Shown piece by piece: positions 57,438 through 64,000 of a stretch of DNA of 64,000 nucleotides. The position numbers and the translations under genes were made by a program. How positions within the stretch are numbered: the stretch's first letter is position 1; each line of letters starts with the position of its first letter. The notes below the pieces were generated by a model that saw only the letters and a program-made list of their open reading frames with translations, did not search any database and was not told where the DNA came from. This stretch comes from Tannockella sp964372125 (GTDB lineage Bacteria; Bacillota_I; Bacilli_A; Erysipelotrichales; Coprobacillaceae): positions 26,396 to 90,395 of the forward strand of contig CAYJPL010000004.1 of the NCBI GenBank assembly GCA_964372125.1, written 5' to 3'.

Positions 57438-58410
57438 CTATTACATCTCCAATATCTAAAAGTGCAATCTCTTTTGTAATTGTTAGTAGCGACTGTTTAA
57501 AAGAAATATATTGAATGGTATTAGATGAAAAATAGGTTTGTATATCGTTTGTATTGATTATTTCACAGAGTACAAATGGTTTGTTAATAGTCTTCCTATA
57601 TAACATTTTTTGACATAACACCCCTACTAATATTTCTTGTAAATCAAGGCGTAAGCATCCTAGATTTTCTAATCTAAGCAATGTCGATATTGCACTCCCT
57701 GCATGGATTGTTGCAAGGACTAAATGTCCTGTTAAAGCACATGTTATTGCGAGTTTTGCAGTCTGTTCATCACGTATTTCTCCAATCATAATTACATCAG
57801 GATCATGCCTTAATATCTGCTTTAATGCACTATAGTAAGTAACCCCAAGTGCTTCATTGATTTGTATTTGTAAGCAGTATGGTTTTGTGATTTCAATGGG
57901 ATCTTCTAATGTTACAATATTCCGTTTATATCGTTTATGTATTTCATCTATAATAGTGTATAGTGTGGTTGATTTTCCTGATCCTGTTGCTCCACTTACT
58001 ATAAATAACCCATATTTCCTTTTAGTAATTAGCTTAATATAGTTAGTAATTTCAGTTTGATAAAACAAATTTTCGATAGTGATTTTTTGATGATTATTTA
58101 ATATTCTAATTACGATGCTATCACTTTTAAAAGTTGGTAATGATGAAACACGCAGATAATAGTCTTTTTTATTGTAAGAGAAATGATAATGACCAGTTTG
58201 TGGTTTTTTGATATAGTTGATGTCGATTTTACTACAAAATCGAATGTAGTTAAATAATTTTTCTCCTTGATTTTTATCAATTGAGAATTTAAAATGCAAA
58301 TTACCAGTTTGTCTAAAATATATAAGGCAAGTTTTTTTTAACATAATATGGATGTCGGTTACATTGTTGTCTATTGCTTGACGGATTATAGATTCAAATT
58401 GATCATTCAT
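57430..58410 (-). CDS. comGA: ComGA traffic ATPase
   Basis: A 326-residue GspE/PilB-type ATPase powering pseudopilus assembly. Walker A VSGATGSGKSTTLYTI, Asp box TLEDPIE, Walker B DPDVIMIGEIRD, and the His box TGHLVLATIHAGSA. The N-terminal extension of secretion ATPases is absent, as usual for ComGA. The ATG at 58410 follows AGGAGG. No standard -35/-10 pair is evident in the 50 bp upstream, so a dedicated activator is likely. Confidence 0.93.
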   Translation of the reverse strand: MNDQFESIIRQAIDNNVTDIHIMLKKTCLIYFRQTGNLHFKFSIDKNQGEKLFNYIRFCSKIDINYIKKPQTGHYHFSYNKKDYYLRVSSLPTFKSDSIVIRILNNHQKITIENLFYQTEITNYIKLITKRKYGLFIVSGATGSGKSTTLYTIIDEIHKRYKRNIVTLEDPIEITKPYCLQIQINEALGVTYYSALKQILRHDPDVIMIGEIRDEQTAKLAITCALTGHLVLATIHAGSAISTLLRLENLGCLRLDLQEILVGVLCQKMLYRKTINKPFVLCEIINTNDIQTYFSSNTIQYISFKQSLLTITKEIALLDIGDVIDE

Positions 58411-58456
58411 AATCATTCCTCCTATTATCATATACCTATATATTAAAAAAATTGCT

Positions 58457-58483
58457 TTAAAAAAGACCACATACATTGTGGTC
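58457..58483 (-). terminator. Terminator of the MBL hydrolase, upstream of comGA
   Basis: On the minus strand GACCACA-ATGTA-TGTGGTC followed by TTTTTTAAAG. It separates the hydrolase from the comG operon. Confidence 0.85.
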
Positions 58484-59094
58484 TACTGTAAATATGGATT
58501 TGTTTGTTGTTCTTGAAATATCGTAGTAGAACTGCCATGCCCTGGATACACTACTGCATCAAATTGATAACCCTTGATTGTTTCAAGTGTTTGTTTAGTT
58601 TCAAAATTACTAGATCCCGGAAAATCATATCTTCCTATTGAACCATTAAAAAGTACATCGCCTGAGAAAATGACATTTTCTAAGGGCAAATGAATCATTG
58701 AACTACCTGGACAATGGCCTGGTAAATGCAACCATGCAATATCGAACCCACAAATATTCATTTTTGAGTTTGTTGCTTCAACAATGGCTTTTATTGTAAA
58801 AGGTGTTTGAAAAGTAGAAAGATTTAGTTTTTCATTATGTAATAATTCAATTGTATCTTCATGACAATACACTTTACATTTAAATTGATCAAATAGATAG
58901 TCTACTGCTCCAATATGATCAAAATGTCCATGTGTTAGTAATACTGCATCAAGTATCAATTCATTTTCACGAATGTAATTTGTAACTTTCTTACCATTGT
59001 CTCCAGGATCAACTACAAAACAATGATTTATATCATTGCTTACGATATAACAATTTGTTTGATAACTACCTAATTCCATTTTTTTTATTTTCAT
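58483..59094 (-). CDS. Metallo-beta-lactamase-fold hydrolase (YqgX/GloB-like)
   Basis: A 203-residue hydrolase with the metal motif LLTHGHFDHIGA, HLPGHCPGS, FSGDVLF and VYPGHGSST. Related to hydroxyacylglutathione hydrolases; in Bacillus yqgX is beside comGA as here. The substrate is probably a thioester, not established. Confidence 0.9.
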   Translation of the reverse strand: MKIKKMELGSYQTNCYIVSNDINHCFVVDPGDNGKKVTNYIRENELILDAVLLTHGHFDHIGAVDYLFDQFKCKVYCHEDTIELLHNEKLNLSTFQTPFTIKAIVEATNSKMNICGFDIAWLHLPGHCPGSSMIHLPLENVIFSGDVLFNGSIGRYDFPGSSNFETKQTLETIKGYQFDAVVYPGHGSSTTIFQEQQTNPYLQ

Positions 59095-59109
59095 ATTTTC
59101 CTCCTAAAG

Positions 59110-59127
59110 AAAAAAAGCCATAAGGCT
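59110..59127 (-). terminator. Terminator of rpmG
   Basis: On the minus strand AGCC-TTAT-GGCT followed by seven U residues, directly at the stop codon. Confidence 0.7.
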
Positions 59128-59276
59128 TATTTCTTTTCTTTATGTACCATTTTTTTATTACATCTTGGACAGTATTTATTTACTTCCATTCTCTCTGGAT
59201 GATTTCTTTTATTTTTTGTATTAATATAATTTTCTTCACCACATGTAGTACATTTTAGGATGATATTTTCTCTCAT
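59127..59276 (-). CDS. rpmG: 50S ribosomal protein L33
   Basis: A 49-residue protein. The sequence starts MRENIILKCTTCGEENYI and later has NKYCPRCNKK, so both CxxC pairs of the zinc-binding form are present. AGGAGGTG lies before the ATG. It is too short for usual gene-finding cut-offs. Confidence 0.95.
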   Translation of the reverse strand: MRENIILKCTTCGEENYINTKNKRNHPERMEVNKYCPRCNKKMVHKEKK

Positions 59277-59351
59277 GTTAGCACCTCCTATATCTAAACT
59301 TCGATTATAATAATATCACAGTAATTCAATAATTACTAGTAAAATTTAAAT

Positions 59352-61433
59352 TTATTCGTATTTTTCATAATATGCATCAACTACTGTTCTTGGAACCTGA
59401 TAATATGCTGCCCCAGCATTCAATCTAGGTGCAATAGAAACAAATACTAAATCAACTTCATCACTATCTGAACTAGTAGTCCAGCCAGTATTTAAAAGGT
59501 TTGCATAGTCGATAGCAGTACCCGTTGAATAGTCAAAGACCTCAGCACTACCAGTCTTTCCATAAACTGTATAATCACTACCAGACCAGTGGGCACGACA
59601 TAGTCCATTAGAATATGTAACACACGCACGGTATCCAGCATGAATTTGTTCAAATGCTGTTTCTTCAAAGCTCACATCATCTAAAACCTCAATATCGTTT
59701 TGATATGTCACAGTTTTATTTCCTTCTCCATCTACTGTATATCCTTCACTTACAAGTCTAGGAGCAATGCGTGTTCCTCCATTTGCAAGTGTTGACACAT
59801 ATTGAGCAACTTGTATAGGTGTATAGCTATCATATTGACCAATTACTAAATCTAGAAGTAATCCTGAAGTTCTTGAATCAGTAGGACCGCGGTAACCTAA
59901 ACTTTCCTCAGGTACATCAATACCCGTTTTAACGCCTAACCCTAACTCACTTAAATCATTACGATATATGTCAAACGCATCATAATCTAACACTAGTGGT
60001 TGATTATATGCATAACTACCCCCACCAAGTCGGATTGCCATTTCAAACATAAATATGTTAGATGATCTTGCAAGTGCAGTAATGTCATCAATTGCCCCTA
60101 AATTTGTCCAAGATGACTTTTCTTTAGTACCTTGAATTTTCATTGGTTCATCTATAATAATTTCACCAGGATACGTTAAATCATGTTTATAAGCAGAGTA
60201 AATTGTACCACCTTTTGTAGTTGAACCGATAAGATACGCACTTTTATATGCACCATCTGCATAGTCGTATATTTCTCCAGTTTCACGGTCGATTTTTTTA
60301 CCAGCCATTACTAAAATATCTCCATTGTTTGGATCCATAATTACTAAAAACATTTCAGTAAATAATTCATTCGTAGTATTTGCTTTTAATGCATCAATAA
60401 TTTCTTGTTCAGCAAGTTCTTGCAACTCCCAATCGATTGTTAATCGTAGATTCGTACCTGAAGTACCAGAAGTCATTAAATTTGCAACACTATCACCATT
60501 ATCATCAGTAGTAATAGAGTACGTAGAATTTACCCCACGTAATAACATATCGTATTCTTCTTCTAATCCAGACAATCCGACACGCGAGTCATTTGACATT
60601 CCAAGTGACAAAAATTCTAAAGCAGATTCACTAGGTAAACCGGTTTGTTGAGTAGAAACTCTTCCAAGCACACCTGTAAATGAATCATCATGTATCACAT
60701 TTCTTTGCCAACCAGTCTTAATCTCGATTCCTTTTAATAGTGTATGATTTGTTGAAATAACACTTGCTTCACTTGCCGAAAGTCCTTCTAGTAAAGTGGC
60801 TGAACCACTAGTGGTTTGTAAGATTGTTGTTTCAATCCATGTTTTGAATAAAACTTCATCACTCATATGTTCTTCCATTATTTCAGGTGTGATTAAAGAA
60901 ATTTGTAAATTATATAAATCACGATCATAATTATTGCTATTAGCAAGTTCTTCTTTTTGTTCATCGCTAATTAGTCCATCTACAAAATCAGGAAATGCAA
61001 TTAAGAAATAATCTTTTCGTTGTCTTTCATCAATTTCCTCAAGATCATATTCTACATGATCATATAAATAATTGGCAATTGCTTTTGCATCGTCTTCACT
61101 CATATCATTTATTGAAAAATAAACTGCATCTATTGAATTTGTATTATCCACCAACATTACACCATCTCGGTCTTCTATTGTACCACGACTAGCATCTTGG
61201 CTATATACTTGTACACCATAAATATCCAACTTTACTCGATACAACTCTTCTTGTGCGATTTGTATGTATGAAAGTCTAAATATTAAAATGAATCCTATTA
61301 CAACCATAAATCCAGCAATGCCAAGCAGCCTTGCCGTAATCATATTTTTTTGTTTATTTTTATTTTTATTTTTTTGTTCTTCAGAGCCTTCAAAGCGTAC
61401 AGAAGGTATATCTTTTTTTCTTTTGATTTTCAC
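59352..61433 (-). CDS. Class B penicillin-binding protein
   Basis: A peptidoglycan DD-transpeptidase of 693 residues. A basic cytoplasmic tail, one membrane anchor (LLGIAGFMVVIGFILIF), the dimerisation domain with ASRGTIEDRDGVMLV, then the transpeptidase motifs SxxK (IGSTTKGG), SxN (ARSSNIF) and KTG (YGKTGSAEV). Starts with GTG, seven bases after AAGGAGGT. It could be the elongation (PBP2-type) or division (PBP3-type) enzyme; no mre or fts genes are adjacent to decide. It proves a cell wall. Confidence 0.92.
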   Translation of the reverse strand: MKIKRKKDIPSVRFEGSEEQKNKNKNKQKNMITARLLGIAGFMVVIGFILIFRLSYIQIAQEELYRVKLDIYGVQVYSQDASRGTIEDRDGVMLVDNTNSIDAVYFSINDMSEDDAKAIANYLYDHVEYDLEEIDERQRKDYFLIAFPDFVDGLISDEQKEELANSNNYDRDLYNLQISLITPEIMEEHMSDEVLFKTWIETTILQTTSGSATLLEGLSASEASVISTNHTLLKGIEIKTGWQRNVIHDDSFTGVLGRVSTQQTGLPSESALEFLSLGMSNDSRVGLSGLEEEYDMLLRGVNSTYSITTDDNGDSVANLMTSGTSGTNLRLTIDWELQELAEQEIIDALKANTTNELFTEMFLVIMDPNNGDILVMAGKKIDRETGEIYDYADGAYKSAYLIGSTTKGGTIYSAYKHDLTYPGEIIIDEPMKIQGTKEKSSWTNLGAIDDITALARSSNIFMFEMAIRLGGGSYAYNQPLVLDYDAFDIYRNDLSELGLGVKTGIDVPEESLGYRGPTDSRTSGLLLDLVIGQYDSYTPIQVAQYVSTLANGGTRIAPRLVSEGYTVDGEGNKTVTYQNDIEVLDDVSFEETAFEQIHAGYRACVTYSNGLCRAHWSGSDYTVYGKTGSAEVFDYSTGTAIDYANLLNTGWTTSSDSDEVDLVFVSIAPRLNAGAAYYQVPRTVVDAYYEKYE

Positions 61434-61509
61434 TTTTTACCTCCTTATTGCTATATAATACTACACATTTAATATAAATGTAAATGATACTGTATTATTT
61501 CACATAGTA

Positions 61510-61539
61510 ATGGGGTTAACAATGTTAACCCCATTTTTT
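61510..61539. terminator. Hairpin at the 3' end of lepA
   Basis: ATGGGGTTAAC-AAT-GTTAACCCCAT (61510-61534), 11 bp. The T run is on the plus-strand side (61534-61539), so as a terminator it would stop plus-strand, antisense transcripts; for lepA it offers a strong hairpin without a U run. Confidence 0.5.
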
Positions 61540-63346
61540 AATCATCATCAACTGATAGTATTGCCATAAATGCTTCTTGAGGAATTTCAACATTCCCTAC
61601 AGCTTTCATACGCTTTTTACCCTCTTTTTGTTTCTCTAATAATTTTTTCTTTCTAGATATGTCTCCACCATAACATTTTGCAAGTACATTTTTACGCATT
61701 GCTTTAATTGTAGTACGAGAAATAACTTTCCCCTGTAGTGCAGCTTGCACTGGGACTTCAAACATTTGTTTTGGAATGATTTCTTTTAATTTTTCACAAA
61801 TGATTTTTCCTCTTCCATATGCAAAGTCTTTATGGACGATAGTAGACAGGGCATCTACTACTTCGCCATTAAGTAAAATATCCATTTTTTGAAGTTTACT
61901 TGTACGATATCCAATTATTTCATAATCAAATGAGGCATATCCTTTTGTACCTGATTTTAATTTGTCAAAGAAATCATATACGATTTCAGATAAAGGAATT
62001 GCATATACTACATTACGTCTTGTATCATCAATATAATGAATATCAATATATTCACCACGTTTATTTTGACATAGTTCCATGATTGCCCCTACATATTCAT
62101 TAGGTGTCATAATTGAAGCTTTTACATAAGGTTCTTCAATATGATCAATTGTTTGTGGTGCAGGTAGCATTGATGGATTATCGATAACAACCATTGTCTT
62201 ATCTGTTAAAAAACAATGATAGATAACTGATGGTGCAGTTGCGATTAACTCTAAATCAAATTCACGTTCTAATCTCTCTTGAATTACATCCATATGCAAT
62301 AAACCTAGGAACCCACAACGGAATCCAAAACCAAGTGCTTGTGAAGTTTCAGGTTCAAACAATAATGCCGAATCACTTAATTTCATTTTTTCTAATGCTT
62401 CCCTTAAGTCTTTGTATCTTGCATTATCAATTGGGTAAAGCCCACAAAAAACCATTGGATTTAATTGTCGATATCCAGGTAGTTGTACATTTGACTCATT
62501 TTGAAGTGTCGTAATCGTATCCCCTACATGAACATCACGGATTGATTTAATTGATGCACAAACCCATCCTACTTCACCTGTTACAAGTCTATCTTTCTTC
62601 AATTCTTTTGGAGTACGAACACCCACTTCTGTTACTTCATAAGTAGCTCCAGTAGCCATAAATTTAATTGTATCTCCAACTCCAATCGTACCTTCAATTA
62701 TACGAACAAATACAATTACACCACGATATGCATCATAAAATGAGTCAAAAATCAAGGCTTGTGTTGGGTTGTTAATACTTCCTTGTGGTGCCGGAAATTC
62801 TGACACAACTTTTTCTAATACATCAATAATATTTAAACCTGTTTTGGCCGAAATCAATGGCGCATGGTCTGCAGGTAATCCCACAACTTCTTCAATTTCA
62901 TTTATAATTCTTGGTGCATCTGCACTAGGTAAATCAATTTTATTAATTACTGGTAATATTTCTAAATCATTATCTAACGCTAAGTACACATTAGCAAGTG
63001 TCTGTGCTTCTACTCCTTGTACAGCATCTACTACTAATATTGCACCTTCACATGCAGCAAGTGATCTTGAAACTTCATAAGTGAAGTCAACATGACCTGG
63101 TGTATCGATTAAGTGAAACAAATATGTTTCACCATCTTTTGCTGTATATGAAAGTTGAACAGCATTTAACTTGATTGTTATACCACGTTCTCTTTCTAAT
63201 TCCATACTATCTAGTAGCTGTGCTTTCATCTCACGATTACTTACAGCTTGTGTTAATTCTAATATTCTATCTGCTAATGTACTTTTTCCATGATCAATAT
63301 GGGCGATAATAGAAAAATTACGAATTTTGCTTTGATCTATATTCAT
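61538..63346 (-). CDS. lepA: Elongation factor 4 (LepA)
   Basis: Ribosome-bound GTPase. The 602-residue protein has G1 AHIDHGKSTLADR, RGITIKLN, G3 DTPGHVDF, G4 NKIDLP, and the LepA-specific C-terminal domain. The ATG at 63346 is chosen; the open frame reaches a TTG at 63364, but an extended -10 (TGA-TATAAT, minus strand, 63379-63371) places the mRNA start close to it. The ribosome site is weak (GGGTGT). Confidence 0.96.
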   Translation of the reverse strand: MNIDQSKIRNFSIIAHIDHGKSTLADRILELTQAVSNREMKAQLLDSMELERERGITIKLNAVQLSYTAKDGETYLFHLIDTPGHVDFTYEVSRSLAACEGAILVVDAVQGVEAQTLANVYLALDNDLEILPVINKIDLPSADAPRIINEIEEVVGLPADHAPLISAKTGLNIIDVLEKVVSEFPAPQGSINNPTQALIFDSFYDAYRGVIVFVRIIEGTIGVGDTIKFMATGATYEVTEVGVRTPKELKKDRLVTGEVGWVCASIKSIRDVHVGDTITTLQNESNVQLPGYRQLNPMVFCGLYPIDNARYKDLREALEKMKLSDSALLFEPETSQALGFGFRCGFLGLLHMDVIQERLEREFDLELIATAPSVIYHCFLTDKTMVVIDNPSMLPAPQTIDHIEEPYVKASIMTPNEYVGAIMELCQNKRGEYIDIHYIDDTRRNVVYAIPLSEIVYDFFDKLKSGTKGYASFDYEIIGYRTSKLQKMDILLNGEVVDALSTIVHKDFAYGRGKIICEKLKEIIPKQMFEVPVQAALQGKVISRTTIKAMRKNVLAKCYGGDISRKKKLLEKQKEGKKRMKAVGNVEIPQEAFMAILSVDDD

Positions 63347-63417
63347 TGTTACACCCACTTTCAAGATAAAATTATATCAAAAAGTAGTACAAATTAAAAC
63401 ATAAACAGTTCTAATTT

Positions 63418-63759
63418 TTATAATTTTTGCACTGGATTTAGATACTTATCTAGAAAACTGACTTTTTCAGCAACAACTTCCATTGTTGTTATTCTTTGAT
63501 GTTCTGAAGTTTCAAATGTTCTAGTTTGTAATCTCCCTTTTATACCAACCATAGAGCCAATCGTTGCACAGTCAACAAGCGCTTCTGCAATTCCTCTCCA
63601 CAGCACAATCGTTACAAAATCTGATTCAACGACTCCCACTCCATTTTTAAACCCTTTTTCAATTTCTAATACTGCTGTGCTTAGCTTAGTTCCTGAAGAA
63701 ACCTCTTTTAAAATAGGTTGTTTAACAACCTTCCCAACTAAAACTACTTCATTAAACAT
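63418..63759 (-). CDS. ssb: Single-stranded DNA-binding protein, short form
   Basis: A 113-residue OB-fold protein (FNEVVLVGKVVKQPILKE; DFVTIVLWRGIAEAL; VGIKGRLQTRTFE). It lacks the long disordered tail and acidic DDDIPF tip of replicative SSB, so it resembles SsbB (YwpH) involved in transformation. AGGAGGAG precedes the ATG. A palindrome overlaps its promoter. Confidence 0.85.
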   Translation of the reverse strand: MFNEVVLVGKVVKQPILKEVSSGTKLSTAVLEIEKGFKNGVGVVESDFVTIVLWRGIAEALVDCATIGSMVGIKGRLQTRTFETSEHQRITTMEVVAEKVSFLDKYLNPVQKL

Positions 63760-63791
63760 AATAACTCCTCCTGTTTTTCTTTTATAATTTC

Positions 63792-63814
63792 TATATGACT
63801 ATATCAGTCATATA
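63792..63814 (-). promoter_or_regulatory. Inverted repeat over the -10 of ssb (candidate operator)
   Basis: TATATGACT-ATATC-AGTCATATA. On the minus strand the -35 is TTACAG (63826-63821), spacer 17, and -10 TATAGT (63803-63798), so the repeat covers the -10. Confidence 0.45.
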
Positions 63815-64000
63815 TATGTACTGTAACTTTTTACGAATTTCTTTATTTCTGACCAGATTTTTTCATTATATTTATTTATTATGCTATGTATAGCATTTGG
63901 GATAAAAAGTATGTTTTTAGGTATTTTAAAAGCAAAGTACGGATACTGGCTCTATACTTTTACTGGGGGACAAATAAGTCTTCCAGTTTTTCTTTACAAT
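63815..64000. other. Right-end region without a recognised gene
   Basis: Contains a perfect 16-bp palindrome ATGCTATGTATAGCAT (63881-63896). A plus-strand frame is open from 63827 to the window end (hydrophobic, no ribosome site), and a minus-strand frame of 12 residues enters from the edge and stops at 63960-63962. Neither can be assigned. Confidence 0.4.

Noticed and set aside
1..64000. CRISPR arrays, tRNA or rRNA genes, prophage
   Set aside because: No regularly spaced direct repeats, tRNA-like cloverleaf with conserved TTCRA, rRNA sequence or phage structural gene was seen on reading both strands; short tRNAs could still be missed by eye.

Overview
The window is one continuous, AT-rich bacterial chromosome segment from a low-GC Bacillota. 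Gene order follows several Bacillus blocks: ynzC-tkt...yneF; plsY/parE/parC; yqeH-yhbY-nadD-yqeK-rsfS-yqeM; xerD-deoB; efp/asp23/nusB/xseA/xseB/ispA/dxs/tlyA/recN; and comG with its neighbouring metallo-hydrolase. A class B penicillin-binding protein, diaminopimelate synthesis and the MEP isoprenoid pathway indicate a walled cell. The NadD-YqeK fusion is otherwise best known from Mollicutes. The IS30-type element behaves like IS1630 of Mycoplasma. Together these suggest a walled relative of the Mollicutes (Erysipelotrichia, Turicibacter or Haloplasma-like), but the species is not determined. The standard code is used: tryptophan is TGG, and TGA ends yqeM and comGE.

Layout, left: the end of a BMP-type nucleoside ABC transporter; two M16 peptidase-like genes (the first has lost its zinc site, the second keeps it); an unassigned structured RNA of about 145 nt; ynzC; and transketolase. 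Next comes an amino-acid island (6.3-18.4 kb): argF, a GNAT gene, argGH on the minus strand, then an arginine-type T-box leader driving argC-argJ-argB, a nitroreductase remnant, and dapF-dapH-N-acetyl-DAP deacetylase-argD. argD sits in the lysine cluster and not with argCJB, so it probably serves both pathways. yneF, normally near tkt, lies on the far side of the island.

Middle: an IS30-family element sits between yneF and plsY. It is flanked by two exact 23-bp copies of an inverted repeat that was a bidirectional terminator. Then come parE/parC (ParC has Ile80 and Asp84 in the quinolone pocket), the yqeH ribosome-assembly/NAD operon, mtnN, a U32 peptidase-family protein, a small regulator, an orphan PTS IIB, an ACT/UPF0210 pair, a DUF815 ATPase and a DUF2156-GNAT fusion.

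Right, all on the minus strand: xerD-deoB, dinB, metY-metA (acetyl-homoserine route), a CPA1 antiporter, then nusB-xseA-xseB-ispA-dxs-tlyA-recN with argR absent from its usual slot, asp23, efp (Arg at the tip position), the seven-gene comG pseudopilus operon, an MBL hydrolase, rpmG, a PBP, lepA and a short ssb. No rRNA, tRNA, CRISPR array or prophage was recognised. The most distinctive features are the terminator-duplicating IS with a self-protecting transposase leader, the structured RNA before ynzC, and the apparent replacement of ArgR by T-box control.
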